From Radicibacter daui (GTDB lineage: Bacteria > Pseudomonadota > Alphaproteobacteria > Radicibacterales > Radicibacteraceae), in assembly GCA_030657355.1 (NCBI GenBank), contig CP131056.1, positions 2,190,501 through 2,254,500 of the forward strand: 64,000 nt of DNA, in the 5' to 3' direction. This document shows, one piece after another, positions 1 to 9,600 of the stretch. Position 1 is the first letter of the stretch. Every line of letters begins with the position of its first letter. Made by a program: the position numbers and the translations under genes. The notes under the pieces are model-generated. The model worked only from the letters and a program-made list of their open reading frames with translations. It was not told where the DNA came from and searched no databases.

Positions 1-126
1 CTGCCGGCGCGTATGCGCGAGGACGATGAGGATGTGGAAGAAGCCGTGCGGGTGGCGGTTCGCCGTTGGACGCGCCGGCTCATGGACAAGAAGCCCGTCG
101 TCAGGCTGCACATCGTCCGCGTCTGA
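1..126 (+). CDS. rnj: Ribonuclease J, C-terminal end (partial)
   Basis: Only the last 41 codons are present, open at the left edge and ending in TGA at 124-126. The visible tail reads MREDDEDVEEAVRVAVRRW and then ends KKPVVRLHIVRV. This arginine-rich helix followed by a KKP-hydrophobic strand matches the C-terminal domain of RNase J, a metallo-beta-lactamase-fold 5'-3' exo/endoribonuclease of RNA maturation and decay. Gene order supports it: RNase J, DUF1467 and proS commonly occur together in Alphaproteobacteria. The catalytic domain lies outside the window, so the call rests on a short tail plus context. A strong terminator follows directly. Confidence 0.65.
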   Translation: MPARMREDDEDVEEAVRVAVRRWTRRLMDKKPVVRLHIVRV

Positions 127-132
127 GTTCAG

Positions 133-175
133 AAGGCCCTCCCCGGTCCGGTACCCGGACCGGGGAGGGCCTTTT
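133..175 (+). terminator. Rho-independent terminator after rnj
   Basis: A perfect 19-bp stem (133-151 with 155-173) closes a 3-nt TAC loop and runs into TTTT at 172-175. It lies 7 bases past the rnj stop. The stem begins with AA, so it could also act on the minus strand. Confidence 0.9.
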
Positions 176-227
176 GCGGGGCGCCGGCCGGCCATGACGA
201 AAGAGGCATGGGGAGGGGAGGCGCCCG

Positions 228-512
228 ATGGGCATCGTTTCTGTGGTTGCAGTTTATTTCGTCGTCTGGTGGCTGATGCTGATGGTCGTCTTGCCCTGGG
301 GCGTGCGACGGGACGATGCGCCGGAGGTCGGCAATGACGCCGGTGCTCCGGTCAACCCGATGATCCCGAAAAAACTGTTCTGGAACTCGGTGCTGACGGC
401 CGTGGTAACTGCCGTCATCTATGTGCTCGCCAGCCATAACCTCATGTCGCTGGAGACATGGTTCCACACGCCGGAGAACTGGTATCTGAAGGAACAGATG
501 CCGGACAAATAG
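228..512 (+). CDS. DUF1467 family small membrane protein
   Basis: A 94-residue protein with two predicted membrane helices, about residues 4-24 and 51-69, joined by a polar loop with the LPWGVRRDD segment typical of DUF1467. The family is almost confined to Alphaproteobacteria and its function is unknown. The ATG start is supported by a purine-rich GGGGAGGGGAGG stretch just upstream. It sits between rnj and proS, the usual place for this family. It is likely an inner-membrane protein; no enzymatic motif is visible. Confidence 0.85.
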   Translation: MGIVSVVAVYFVVWWLMLMVVLPWGVRRDDAPEVGNDAGAPVNPMIPKKLFWNSVLTAVVTAVIYVLASHNLMSLETWFHTPENWYLKEQMPDK

Positions 513-677
513 GGACAGGACGCCACTGGCGTCTGCTTCCAGCCGTTTCGGGTAAGGCCGCCGATTCTCGTAAAAAGCCGTTATCGTTCGGGAAAAATCC
601 GCGGCGACGGCAAGCGCGCTGAGCGGTTCGTTAGCAAACTATTGTTCAAAAAATCATCACATGACGAATTGCTCGGC

Positions 678-842
678 AAATGAGCAAAAACATCAAAAAA
701 ATAAGGCAAGCAGCCGTCTCGGCGCTTGCCTCATCATTTAATCGCATTCACCCTGACCACGGTGAGAGGTTGATCCTCTCCTTCGCTTGGTGGCGATTCC
801 TCCCTAAACTTGGACCGCGTCGCGCAAGTGGCGCGGTTTTTT
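678..842 (+). ncRNA. Candidate structured small RNA with its own terminator
   Basis: The strand folds as successive hairpins: 704-711 with 724-731 (perfect 8 bp); 748-752 with 761-765, or alternatively 764-769 with 775-780 (GAGAGG/CCTCTC); then a single-stranded TTCCTCCCT stretch near 798-805 and a canonical terminator (814-823 with 828-837, GCAA loop, TTTTTT at 837-842). The pyrimidine CCTCCC motif is complementary to Shine-Dalgarno sequences, as in several alphaproteobacterial regulatory sRNAs; that functional reading is inference. The 5' end is a guess from AT-rich upstream DNA. It could instead be a leader of the downstream gene, but the terminator argues for an independent transcript. 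I could not assign it to a named RNA family. Confidence 0.45.
814..842 (+). terminator. Rho-independent terminator of the candidate sRNA
   Basis: A 10-bp stem with two G-U pairs (814-823 and 828-837) closes a GCAA tetraloop and is followed by six T residues, then C and another T run. No protein gene ends just upstream, so the terminated transcript is probably non-coding. Confidence 0.8.
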
Positions 843-975
843 CTTTTTCTTCGTCGCGAGAACGGAGACTAGGGGAAGGGGCCGACGACGTCACTTGAAT
901 TTGCGCAATTTTCTCACAAAATTTATCCTGTCAGGCGCCATTTTCTGTTGCGCCGCAAAAACAGGAACCGGCCAG

Positions 976-1467
976 ATGGCGCGGATTGGCTTTCCAGAAT
1001 GCATAAAAATGGCGCTTTTGGCGGCAAGCCTGCTGTTTGCGGCTATGCAGCAAAGTCCGGCGCAAGCTCAAACGACGCAGGGTGGCACAGGCGCACAAAA
1101 TGGTGCTTCGGCGCCTCCTCGTATCGAAGTTCGGGTAGACTCGACCGCTTGCCAGTCGCTGATCGAGTATAAAGAGCCGCCCGGCGTCGAGTATCAGCCG
1201 GGCGTGGACGCAAAGGGGCGGCATGTTGCCCCGGCGGACCTCAATGGCGTGCCGCAGGTCAAACTTCCGGACAGCATCGATGTCCCGCTGACACTCGATG
1301 TGCTGGAAAATAGCGGGATTACCGCGCCCGCAGGGATGGAGGGCAAGTTGCCGCTGGGGAAACTTACCTTCAAGGGCAATGCCGTCTATCTGAACGGGCA
1401 GCGTCTGGGCGGGCGCGATACCGCTGCCCTTGAGCAGGCCTGTCGCAAGGCTGGCCTCATTCGCTGA
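976..1467 (+). CDS. Exported hypothetical protein
   Basis: A 163-residue protein. I chose ATG 976 because AGGA at 963-966 sits 9 bases upstream; an earlier ATG at 895 and a later one at 1009 are possible. Residues 1-32 form a signal peptide with a hydrophobic core [11 protein letters not shown] and a likely cut after AQA. The mature part starts with a Gly/Ala/Ser-rich stretch and contains two cysteines (in DSTACQ and EQACRK) that could form a disulfide. I do not recognise a domain. Middle segments such as [20 protein letters not shown] suggest a beta-rich fold. It is probably periplasmic. It lies between the candidate sRNA and proS, with no obvious functional link to either. Confidence 0.7.
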   Translation: MARIGFPECIKMALLAASLLFAAMQQSPAQAQTTQGGTGAQNGASAPPRIEVRVDSTACQSLIEYKEPPGVEYQPGVDAKGRHVAPADLNGVPQVKLPDSIDVPLTLDVLENSGITAPAGMEGKLPLGKLTFKGNAVYLNGQRLGGRDTAALEQACRKAGLIR

Positions 1468-1609
1468 CGCGAGCGGGGGCAACCCGATTGTTTCAAGGGG
1501 CGTTGCGGCTCCATGGACAGCGCTGCCGGCATTGCCTAAAGTGCCGCCGCCTTTGCGCCTTTTTCGGGCGCCATATCAGCCAGACATTTTTTCACCGGAG
1601 TTTTGCCCG

Positions 1610-2923
1610 ATGCGGCTCAGCGCATATTTCCTGCCGACGATGAAAGAAAACCCCGCCGAAGCGCAGGTCGTCTCCCATCGTCTCATGCTGCGCGCGGGCA
1701 TGATCCGCCAGCAGAGCGCTGGTATCTATGCCTGGCTGCCGCTGGGTTTCCGGGTGCTGAACAAGATCGCCGACATCGTGCGCAGCGAGCAGGAGCGTTT
1801 CGGCGCTATCGAGATGCTGATGCCGACTATCCAGTCGGCCGACCTGTGGCGCGAAAGCGGGCGTTATGACGCCTACGGCCCCGAGATGCTGCGCATCATC
1901 GACCGGCATGAGCGTGAAATGCTCTTCGGCCCGACTAATGAAGAGATGATCACCGACATCTTCCGCAACACGGTCAAGAGCTACAAAGACCTGCCGAAGA
2001 TGCTCTACCACATCCAGTGGAAGTTCCGTGACGAGATCCGTCCGCGCTTCGGCCTGATGCGCGGGCGCGAATTCCTGATGAAGGATGGTTACTCCTTCGA
2101 TCTCGATTATGAGAGCGCCCGCAAGGCCTATAACCGCATGATGGTGGCCTATCTCAACACCTTCGCCCGGCTTGGCCTCACCGCCGTTCCGGTGCGCGCG
2201 GATACCGGCCCCATCGGCGGCAATCTCAGCCACGAATTCCAGATCCTGGCCGAAACGGGCGAGAGCGAGCTCTTTGCCGACCGCGATCTGCTGGAAGGTG
2301 GCATCCTCAAGCGCAATATCGGCCCGACGGATGATGTCGATGCCTATGTGGACGAGGTGACGGCCTTCTATGCTGCCGCCGACGAGATGCACGAGGCCGC
2401 CAATTGCCCGGTGCCGGCTGAAAAGCTGATGGCGCGCCGCGGCATCGAGGTTGGCCACATCTTCTATTTCGGCACCAAATACTCCGAGGCGATGGGCGCC
2501 CAGGTCATTGGCCCCGGCGGTGAGCCGGTGACGGTGCATATGGGCAGCTACGGCGTCGGTGTCTCCCGTCTGGTCGCCGCGATCATCGAGGCGAGCCACG
2601 ACGACAACGGCATCATCTGGCCGGAGAGCGTTGCCCCGTTCAAGGTCGGCCTCATCAGCCTGCGTGCCGGCGATGCCGAAGTCGATGCCGCCTGCCAGAA
2701 GGCCTATGAGACGCTGACCCGCGCGGGCGTGGACGTGCTCTATGATGACCGCGACGAGCGTGCCGGCGCCAAGTTTGCCGACATGGACCTCATTGGTCTG
2801 CCCTGGCAGCTGCTGATCGGGCCGAAGGGCCTCAAGGCCGGCGTGGTCGAGCTCAAGAACCGCAAGACGGGCGAGCGCCAGGAAGTCTCTCTGGAATCCG
2901 CTCTCGCCCAGCTGGGTGCCTGA
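1610..2923 (+). CDS. proS: Prolyl-tRNA synthetase
   Basis: Charges tRNA-Pro with proline in the cytoplasm. The start ATG 1610 ([15 protein letters not shown]) has GGAG at 1597-1600; the frame is open upstream to 1430, but that part is not family-like. The 437-residue product has class II motifs: [14 protein letters not shown] near the N-terminus, motif 2 around [17 protein letters not shown], motif 3 around [13 protein letters not shown], and a C-terminal anticodon-binding domain ([18 protein letters not shown]). At this length it lacks the large editing insertion of the E. coli enzyme, which is usual for Alphaproteobacteria. The stop is 4 bases before lolC, so the two are probably cotranscribed. 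Confidence 0.96.
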   Translation: MRLSAYFLPTMKENPAEAQVVSHRLMLRAGMIRQQSAGIYAWLPLGFRVLNKIADIVRSEQERFGAIEMLMPTIQSADLWRESGRYDAYGPEMLRIIDRHEREMLFGPTNEEMITDIFRNTVKSYKDLPKMLYHIQWKFRDEIRPRFGLMRGREFLMKDGYSFDLDYESARKAYNRMMVAYLNTFARLGLTAVPVRADTGPIGGNLSHEFQILAETGESELFADRDLLEGGILKRNIGPTDDVDAYVDEVTAFYAAADEMHEAANCPVPAEKLMARRGIEVGHIFYFGTKYSEAMGAQVIGPGGEPVTVHMGSYGVGVSRLVAAIIEASHDDNGIIWPESVAPFKVGLISLRAGDAEVDAACQKAYETLTRAGVDVLYDDRDERAGAKFADMDLIGLPWQLLIGPKGLKAGVVELKNRKTGERQEVSLESALAQLGA

Positions 2924-2927
2924 TCCA

Positions 2928-4169
2928 ATGCTGAATGCCTTCGAGCGGCAGGTCGCTTTCCGTTACCTGCGCCCGCGCCGGAAGGAAGGATTTATCTCGG
3001 TGATCGCCGGGTTTTCCTTCCTCGGCATCCTTCTGGGGGTGGCCACGCTCATCATCGTCATGTCGGTGATGAACGGTTTTCGCGAGGAACTGGTGGGCCG
3101 TATCCTCGGCATTAACGGACATATGCATGTCTATGCCGCCGGAGGCGATCTGGATGATTACGAAGCACTGGCTGGCAAGCTGCGGCCGGTGGCGCATGTG
3201 ACTTCAGTGGCCCCGATGGTGGAGCAGCAGGCGCTGGTACAGGCCAATGGCCGTGCCAACGGCGCTATCGTGCGCGGCATGAGCGGGGATGACTTTGCCG
3301 CTTTGCCGCTGATCGCCGCCAATATTGAATCCGGCGATCTCTACAAGTTCGGCGGCGATGGCGTTGCAATTGGCCAGCAACTGGCCTGGCGCATGGGCGT
3401 GCGCGTAGGCGATGACATTACGCTGCTGGCGCCGGGCGGGGCAAAGACCGCCTTCGGTACGGTGCCGCGCGCCAAGGCCTACAAGGTGGCGGTCATCTTC
3501 AAGGTTGGCATGTATGAGTATGATAACGGTTACGTCTTCATGGGGTTGGACGCTGCGCAGCGCTTCTTCTCCATGGGCGAGAAGGTAACCGCACTCGAAA
3601 TCCGCCTCGACAAGCCGGATAATGCCAGCATCGCCCTTGCCGACCTCAAGCAGGCGGCTGGCCGGCCGGTGCGCATTCTTGACTGGCAGCAATCCAACGC
3701 CAGCTTCTTCGGGGCAATCCAGGTCGAGCGCAACGTCATGTTTCTCATCCTGACGCTCATCATTCTGGTGGCGGACTTCAACATCATCTCCAGCATGATC
3801 ATGCTGGTGAAGGACAAGACGCGGGATATTGCCATCCTGCGCACCATGGGTGCCTCGCGCGGCTCCATCATGCGCATCTTCTGCCTCGCCGGTGCCAGCA
3901 TCGGTGTTATCGGCACGGTCGCCGGACTGCTGCTCGGCCTCGTCTTCTGCGAGAATATCGAGGCAATCCGCCAGGCGATCCAGACGCTGACCGGCACCCA
4001 GCTTTTTCCGGCCGAGGTTTATTTCCTCAGCCAGTTGCCGGCCAAGGTGGAACCAGGCGAGGTGATGGTGGTCGGTACCATGGCGCTGGTGCTGTCTTTC
4101 CTGGCGACGATCTATCCGGCCTGGCGGGCAGCCCGGCTCGATCCAGTCGAGGCGCTTCGTTATGAGTGA
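2928..4169 (+). CDS. lolC: Lipoprotein-releasing ABC transporter permease (LolC/LolF type)
   Basis: Inner-membrane subunit that extracts outer-membrane lipoproteins and hands them to LolA. The 413-residue protein begins with an N-terminal membrane helix after the conserved [22 protein letters not shown] segment, then a large periplasmic domain (about residues 50-265) and three C-terminal membrane helices with the FtsX-type core ([20 protein letters not shown]). The ATG at 2928 is preferred to GTG 2916, which would overlap proS. Only one such permease gene is seen beside lolD, so it may act as a homodimer of the LolF type rather than as a LolC/LolE pair; that is inference, since a second copy could lie elsewhere. 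It overlaps lolD by 8 bases. Confidence 0.92.
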   Translation: MLNAFERQVAFRYLRPRRKEGFISVIAGFSFLGILLGVATLIIVMSVMNGFREELVGRILGINGHMHVYAAGGDLDDYEALAGKLRPVAHVTSVAPMVEQQALVQANGRANGAIVRGMSGDDFAALPLIAANIESGDLYKFGGDGVAIGQQLAWRMGVRVGDDITLLAPGGAKTAFGTVPRAKAYKVAVIFKVGMYEYDNGYVFMGLDAAQRFFSMGEKVTALEIRLDKPDNASIALADLKQAAGRPVRILDWQQSNASFFGAIQVERNVMFLILTLIILVADFNIISSMIMLVKDKTRDIAILRTMGASRGSIMRIFCLAGASIGVIGTVAGLLLGLVFCENIEAIRQAIQTLTGTQLFPAEVYFLSQLPAKVEPGEVMVVGTMALVLSFLATIYPAWRAARLDPVEALRYE

Positions 4170-4869
4170 TGTTGTCTCCGCCGGTGCCCGGCCGGTGCTG
4201 GAGCTCTCGGGTGTGCGCCGCTTCTACAAGCAGGGCGGCAGCCAGCTGGATGTGCTGACCGGGCTCGATCTCAAGGTCATGCCGGGAGAGATGGTGGCAC
4301 TGGTCGGTCCGTCCGGTTCCGGCAAATCCACCCTCTTGCATATCTGCGGCCTGCTGGACCGGCCGGATGAGGGATCGGTGCGTATCGGCGGCACCGAGAC
4401 GCGCAAGCTCTCCGAGGGGGCGCGCACGAAGCTGCGCAACAGCGAACTGGGCTTCGTCTACCAGTTCCACCATCTGCTGCCCGAATTCTCGGCCGTGGAG
4501 AATGTCGCCCTGCCGCAGATGATTGGCGGGGTGTCGCCGGCAGCTTCACGCGCCCATGCTGCGGGACTTCTGGAGCAGGTGGGGCTGGGGCACCGGGTAA
4601 AGCATCGCCCGTCCGAACTTTCCGGCGGCGAGCAGCAGCGCGTTGCGATTGCCCGTGCGCTTGCCAACAAACCGCGCCTGCTGCTGGCGGACGAGCCGAC
4701 CGGCAACCTGGATGAGCACACCGCCGAAGGGGTGGTAGAAGTGCTGCTTCAGGTGGTGCGGGAGACGGGCCTTGCTGCCCTTATCGCCACGCATAATCTC
4801 GATCTTGCCCGCCGCATGGATCGCGCTGTGACCATGCATGAAGGAAAGCTCGCTGTCTGGCAGGGTTAA
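4162..4869 (+). CDS. lolD: Lipoprotein-releasing ABC transporter ATPase LolD
   Basis: Cytoplasmic ATPase that powers lipoprotein release by the adjacent LolC-type permease. The 235-residue protein has Walker [10 protein letters not shown] (residues 49-57), the Q-loop region around [18 protein letters not shown], signature LSGGEQQR, Walker [13 protein letters not shown] and a switch histidine in [18 protein letters not shown] matches the LolD-specific stretch. The start codon lies inside the lolC 3' end, so the two are translationally coupled. Confidence 0.94.
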   Translation: MSDVVSAGARPVLELSGVRRFYKQGGSQLDVLTGLDLKVMPGEMVALVGPSGSGKSTLLHICGLLDRPDEGSVRIGGTETRKLSEGARTKLRNSELGFVYQFHHLLPEFSAVENVALPQMIGGVSPAASRAHAAGLLEQVGLGHRVKHRPSELSGGEQQRVAIARALANKPRLLLADEPTGNLDEHTAEGVVEVLLQVVRETGLAALIATHNLDLARRMDRAVTMHEGKLAVWQG

Positions 4870-4987
4870 GGCGTTGCAGGGCGGGCTCTCACACCATTAC
4901 TCTCGGCGATAGTTCTCCTGCCGGCAGCCTGTTGGCCGTCGGGGACCGGGAGGCATTGCGGGTCAAGCATAAAGGGGCAGGCTGGAG

Positions 4988-7900
4988 ATGACCGGCTTCA
5001 TTCATCTGCGGGTGCATTCGGCCTATTCGCTGGCGGAAGGCGCCTTGAAGATCAAGCCGCTCATCAAGCTCGCTTCCGGTCAGGACTGGCCGGCGATTGC
5101 CATTACCGACACCAACAACATGTTCGGCACGCTGGAGTTCGCGGAAGCGGCGACCGGCGCCGGCATGCAGCCAATCATCGGCTGCCAGCTTGGCATCACC
5201 CCCGTTGTCGAGGACCCGACGTTGCGGCCCTGGGCCAAGGGCAGGGCGCAGCCTGTCGTTTTGCTGGTACAGAACGAGAAGGGTTATCTGAACCTGATGG
5301 AGCTGGTTTCCCGCGCCTTCATGCAGAGCGACGGGACCTCGCCGGTTCAGCTTTCACTTGAACAGATGGACGGGCTGACCGACGGGATCATCTGCCTCAG
5401 CGGCGGCGCCGGCGGCCCTCTGGGTCATGCGGTTCTTGCGAACAAGCCGGATGTTGCGGCCAGCATGCTGGAGACGTTCGGGAAACTCTTTCCCGGACGG
5501 TTTTATATTGAACTTCAACGCCATGGCCTTGCTTCTGAAGCCCAGACCGAAGAAGCTTTTCTTGAGATGGCGTATGAGCGCGGCCTGCCGCTCGTTGCCA
5601 CCAACGACTGCTTTTTCAGCAGCCACGCCCAGTATGAAGCGCACGATACGCTGCTGTGTATTGCCGAAGGCGCCTATCTGAATGAGGCGGACCGCCGCCG
5701 GGTGACGGTTGACCACCGCCTCAAGACCGCGGCGGAAATGGTTGAACTCTTTGATGATTTGCCGGAGGCAACAGCCAATACGCTGGTCATCGCACAGCGC
5801 TGTGCCTACTACCCGAAGAAGATCGACCCGATCCTGCCGCCCTTTGATTCCGGCGACGGTCGCGATGAGGGCGACGAGCTTTTCGAGCAGGCGCGCGAGG
5901 GCCTGAGGCAGCGGCTTGAGGTTCATGTCTTCACGAAAGACATGAATGAGACCGAGCGGGAAGAGGCTGCCAAACCTTATTGGGAACGGCTGGATTATGA
6001 GGCCGGGATCATCCGCCAGATGGGGTTCCCGGGTTACTTCCTGATCGTGTCGGACTTCATCAAATGGGCAAAAGCCCATGATATTCCTGTAGGTCCCGGT
6101 CGCGGTTCGGGCGCCGGCTCGGTGGTTGCCTGGGCGCTGATGATCACCGATCTCGACCCGCTGCGCTTCGGCCTGCTGTTCGAGCGCTTCCTGAACCCAG
6201 AACGCGTCTCTATGCCTGACTTCGACGTCGACTTCTGTCAGGACCGGCGCGAAGAGGTGATCGGCTACGTGCAGGACCGCTACGGGCACGACAAAGTCGC
6301 CCAGATCATCACCTTCGGTAAGATGCAGGCGCGCGCGGTGCTGCGAGACGTCGGCCGCGTGCTGCAGATGCCCTTCGGCCAGGTCGACCGCATCTGCAAG
6401 ATGGTGCCGAACAACCCCGCAAACCCTGTGACCCTGCAGGAAGCGCTCGACGGCGAACCCATGCTGCAGGCGCAGGTGGAAGGGGATGAAACCGTCAAAC
6501 GCCTCGTCGAAATTGCGCTGGAACTTGAAGGACTTTACCGCCACGCCTCAACCCATGCCGCAGGCGTGGTGATTGGCGACCGGCCGCTGCACCAGCTTGT
6601 GCCGCTCTACCGCGATCCGCGCTCCGACATGCCGGTCACCCAGTTCAACATGAAGTTCGTTGAATCGGCCGGCCTCGTGAAGTTCGACTTCCTCGGCCTC
6701 AAGACGCTGTCGGTGCTGACAGAGGCGGTGCGTCTTATCAAGGATAGTGGCACCGAGCTTGATCTGGCAGCCCTGCCGCTTGATGACGTCAAGACATACG
6801 AGATGCTGGCGCGGGGTGAATCCACCGGCGTGTTCCAGCTTGAAAGTTCGGGCATGCGCGATGTGCTGCGCAAGCTGAAGCCCAACCGGTTCGAGGACAT
6901 CATCGCACTTGTGGCGCTCTACCGCCCGGGCCCGATGGACAACATTCCGCGCTACATCTCGGTGAAGGAAGGCAAGGAGGAGGCGGACTACCTGCATCCG
7001 ATGCTGGAGCCGATCCTCAAAGAGACCTTCGGCATCATGATCTACCAGGAGCAGGTCATGCAGGTGGCGCAGGTGCTGGCGGGCTATACGCTCGGCGGCG
7101 CCGACCTTCTGCGCCGCGCCATGGGCAAGAAGATCAAGGAGGAGATGGACAAGCAGCGTGCCATCTTCGTCGAAGGTTCGAAGGAAAAGAACAACGTCGA
7201 GGCCGATCAGGCCGGCCTCATCTTCGACCAGGTGAACAAGTTCGCCGGCTACGGCTTCAATAAGTCCCACGCCGCTGCCTATGCGCTGGTCGCTTACCAG
7301 ACCGCCTATCTCAAGGCCAATTTCCCCATCGAGTTCATGGCCGCGACCATGACCTACGATCTCAACAACACCGACAAGCTAGGTTTCTTTCGCCAGGAAC
7401 TGGTGCGCCTCAAGATTCCGCTCCTGATGCCCGATGTAAATGTCTCGGGCCCGTTCTTTACCGTTGAGCGCGCAGAAGGCGGCAAGGCAGCAGGCGTGCG
7501 TTACGCGCTGGCGGCCATCAAGGGTGTGGGCGAGGCCGCGATGCATGCCGTGGTCAAGGAGCGGGAAGAGAAGGGCCGGTTTGCTGATCCGTTCGATTTC
7601 GTCGAGCGCATTGAGCTGCAGCATCTCAACAAGCGCGGGCTGGAGCGGCTGATCTGGGCCGGTTCCTTCGATACCATCGACGCCAACCGGGCGCGGCTCG
7701 TCTCCGCACTCGAGATGCTAATCCGCCACGCCCAGAGCCACCACGCGGAAAAGAACAGTGCTCAGGTGAGCCTCTTTGGCGGGGACGATCCGGCCTCGCG
7801 CTTCCGGCCCAACCTGCCGCAGGTGCCGGACTGGCCGCCGCTGGAGCGGCTTAAATATGAATTCGATGCCATTGGCTTCTATTTGTCAGCTCATCCGCTC

Positions 7901-8467
7901 GATGCCTCGGAAGCGGCGCTGAAGCGCCTTGGTGCGGTGCGCTATGCCGATCTGGCAGCCGCTGTGCGCTCCGGCGCTGCCGGCACGCGGCGCGATATCG
8001 CCGGCATCGTTGTCGGCCGGCAGGAGCGGCGCTCCAAGAGCGGCAAGCGCTTTGCTTTCGTGCAGGCCTCGGACCCGAGCGGCGTTTTCGAACTTACGCT
8101 CTTCTCCGAAACACTGATTCAGTGCCGTCCGCTGCTGGAGCCTGGAACGCCGCTGATTATCACTGTCGATGTACAGGTGATGGGCGAGGATATTCGCCTG
8201 ACCGCCCAGAAGGTGCGCCCGCTCGACGAGGTGATCTCCAACGCTCCGGGCGAGGTGCGCATCCTGCTGGGCGCGCAGGCCCCGGTGGATGTGCTGAAGA
8301 GCCTGCTGGAGCGCGAGGGCAAAGGACGAAACAAGGTTTATCTCGAAGTAGACCTTGAGGATGGCAAGGCCGCGGAAATTCTCTTGCCCGGCCAGTGGAT
8401 GGTGAGCGCCCCTGTGCGGGCGGCCCTTAAAGGCACGCCGGGGGTAAAGGCGCTGATCGAGGCGTGA
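4988..8467 (+). CDS. dnaE: DNA polymerase III subunit alpha
   Basis: The replicative DNA polymerase catalytic subunit, 1159 residues, close to the usual length of DnaE1. The N-terminal PHP domain starts HLRVHSAYSLAEGALKI. Acidic catalytic residues lie in PDFDVDF (residues 410-416), after the GPGRGSGAGSVVAWAL motif. Helix-hairpin-helix and OB-fold (FAFVQASDPSGVFELTLFSE) regions follow in the C-terminal third. The ATG at 4988 abuts GGAG, with AGGGG a little further upstream. The preceding gap (4870-4987) shows no clear terminator, so some transcription may continue from lolD. Confidence 0.97.
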   Translation: MTGFIHLRVHSAYSLAEGALKIKPLIKLASGQDWPAIAITDTNNMFGTLEFAEAATGAGMQPIIGCQLGITPVVEDPTLRPWAKGRAQPVVLLVQNEKGYLNLMELVSRAFMQSDGTSPVQLSLEQMDGLTDGIICLSGGAGGPLGHAVLANKPDVAASMLETFGKLFPGRFYIELQRHGLASEAQTEEAFLEMAYERGLPLVATNDCFFSSHAQYEAHDTLLCIAEGAYLNEADRRRVTVDHRLKTAAEMVELFDDLPEATANTLVIAQRCAYYPKKIDPILPPFDSGDGRDEGDELFEQAREGLRQRLEVHVFTKDMNETEREEAAKPYWERLDYEAGIIRQMGFPGYFLIVSDFIKWAKAHDIPVGPGRGSGAGSVVAWALMITDLDPLRFGLLFERFLNPERVSMPDFDVDFCQDRREEVIGYVQDRYGHDKVAQIITFGKMQARAVLRDVGRVLQMPFGQVDRICKMVPNNPANPVTLQEALDGEPMLQAQVEGDETVKRLVEIALELEGLYRHASTHAAGVVIGDRPLHQLVPLYRDPRSDMPVTQFNMKFVESAGLVKFDFLGLKTLSVLTEAVRLIKDSGTELDLAALPLDDVKTYEMLARGESTGVFQLESSGMRDVLRKLKPNRFEDIIALVALYRPGPMDNIPRYISVKEGKEEADYLHPMLEPILKETFGIMIYQEQVMQVAQVLAGYTLGGADLLRRAMGKKIKEEMDKQRAIFVEGSKEKNNVEADQAGLIFDQVNKFAGYGFNKSHAAAYALVAYQTAYLKANFPIEFMAATMTYDLNNTDKLGFFRQELVRLKIPLLMPDVNVSGPFFTVERAEGGKAAGVRYALAAIKGVGEAAMHAVVKEREEKGRFADPFDFVERIELQHLNKRGLERLIWAGSFDTIDANRARLVSALEMLIRHAQSHHAEKNSAQVSLFGGDDPASRFRPNLPQVPDWPPLERLKYEFDAIGFYLSAHPLDASEAALKRLGAVRYADLAAAVRSGAAGTRRDIAGIVVGRQERRSKSGKRFAFVQASDPSGVFELTLFSETLIQCRPLLEPGTPLIITVDVQVMGEDIRLTAQKVRPLDEVISNAPGEVRILLGAQAPVDVLKSLLEREGKGRNKVYLEVDLEDGKAAEILLPGQWMVSAPVRAALKGTPGVKALIEA

Positions 8468-8680
8468 GCCGCGCATCCCGACATCTGGCCACGCTTCGGG
8501 CTTGCATCGGCGCGCGGCGGGCTGTATCAAGCGCCCGTCGTGTAACTCCACACGTGAGCTCGCGGCTGCGTTTCCTTGTCTGAATGACAGGAGACTCGGT
8601 TCGCTCCGGTGTCCGTTTCCGCTTCGGCGGGCCGGGCAACGCTCACGGAGGCTTAACCGGAAAAACCAAGGATCTATAAA
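8468..8680 (+). promoter_or_regulatory. Leader region upstream of rpsB-tsf
   Basis: A 213-bp gap holding several small hairpins: CGTGT/ACACG around 8538-8553, a TTGTC/GACAG stem near 8577-8590, and a UUCG-capped stem CCGC-TTCG-GCGG at 8619-8630. In other bacteria rpsB leaders bind ribosomal protein S2 for feedback control; whether this one does is unknown. AAGGATC a few bases before ATG 8681 is the likely ribosome binding site. Confidence 0.35.
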
Positions 8681-9469
8681 ATGGCAATGCCGACCTACAC
8701 CATGCGCCAGCTGCTCGAAGCTGGTGTGCACTTCGGTCACCACACCCGTCGCTGGAACCCGAAGATGAAGCCGTTCATCTTCGGTGTGCGCAACGGCGTG
8801 CACATCATCAACCTGGAAAACACCGTTCCGATGCTCCATCGCGGCCTGCAGGCCGTGCGTGACGTCGTCGCGGGTGGCGGCCGCGTGCTCTTCGTCGGCA
8901 CCAAGCGCCAGGCCCAGGAAAAGATCGCCGAGGCGGCTGCCCGCTGCGGCCAGTACTACGTCAACCACCGCTGGCTCGGCGGCATGATGACCAACTGGCG
9001 CACCGTCACCAACTCGATCAAGCGCCTGCGTGAGCTTGAGCAGCGTCTGGGCGAAGGCGCCCAGGGCCTGACCAAGAAGGAAACGCTGGATCTCACCCGT
9101 GAGCGTGAAAAGCTTGATCTGACCCTCGGCGGCATCAAGGAGATGGCTGGTCTGCCGGCCATTCTCGTGATCATCGATACCAACAAGGAATCGATTGCCG
9201 TTCAGGAAGCCAACAAGCTTGGCATTCCGGTTGTCGCCATCGTCGACAGCAACAGCAACCCGGATGGCATCACCTATCCGATCCCCGGCAACGACGACGC
9301 CATGCGCGCCATCGAGCTCTACTGCGACCTCTTCGTGGGCGCGGTGCTTGACGGTCTGCAGGCCGAGATGACCGCTGCCGGCGTTGACATCGGTGAGCTC
9401 GAGAATGCTCCGGAAGAAGGCGTCGAAGACGCCTCTGCCGGCGAGGAAGAGCAGGCGGCCGAGGCCTGA
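8681..9469 (+). CDS. rpsB: 30S ribosomal protein S2
   Basis: Small-subunit ribosomal protein of 262 residues. The N-terminus has the family pattern [23 protein letters not shown], followed by [14 protein letters not shown] and [12 protein letters not shown]. The C-terminal tail is acidic and Ala/Glu-rich ([16 protein letters not shown]), a common alphaproteobacterial extension. ATG 8681 is followed by another ATG two codons later; the first has the better-placed AAGGAT site. It is paired with tsf in the universal order, separated by an attenuator-like terminator. Confidence 0.97.
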   Translation: MAMPTYTMRQLLEAGVHFGHHTRRWNPKMKPFIFGVRNGVHIINLENTVPMLHRGLQAVRDVVAGGGRVLFVGTKRQAQEKIAEAAARCGQYYVNHRWLGGMMTNWRTVTNSIKRLRELEQRLGEGAQGLTKKETLDLTREREKLDLTLGGIKEMAGLPAILVIIDTNKESIAVQEANKLGIPVVAIVDSNSNPDGITYPIPGNDDAMRAIELYCDLFVGAVLDGLQAEMTAAGVDIGELENAPEEGVEDASAGEEEQAAEA

Positions 9470-9488
9470 GAAGCCGTTTGATTTGAAG

Positions 9489-9531
9489 AGGCTTCCGGGA
9501 GCGGCCAAGGCATGCCCCCGGGAGCCTTTTT
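9489..9531 (+). terminator. Terminator or attenuator between rpsB and tsf
   Basis: An 11-bp stem with one G-U pair (9489-9499 with 9517-9527) is followed by TTTTT at 9527-9531. Its position within the rpsB-tsf pair suggests partial termination that would set S2 above EF-Ts levels; that role is inference. Confidence 0.8.
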
Positions 9532-9600
9532 CTTACACAAGGTTCCGCTAGTTATCCCGAGCCCGGACTGCCGGGCGAGATCAGGAAAAGAGGAAAAGAG

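Larger units (their letters stand above)
513..975. other. 463-bp intergenic region
   Basis: No convincing protein gene is seen here. A 72-codon frame at 680-898 has no ribosome binding site and runs through a terminator. The left part (513-640) holds nothing I recognise. Bases 640-700 are AT-rich and promoter-like, with TTGTTC at 642-647 as a possible -35 element. Bases 678-842 hold a series of hairpins ending in a strong terminator, listed separately as a candidate small RNA. Confidence 0.6.

Noticed and set aside
680-898. 72-codon plus-strand frame
   Set aside because: It crosses a strong Rho-independent terminator, has no ribosome binding site and a low-complexity tail; the region is better explained as a structured RNA.
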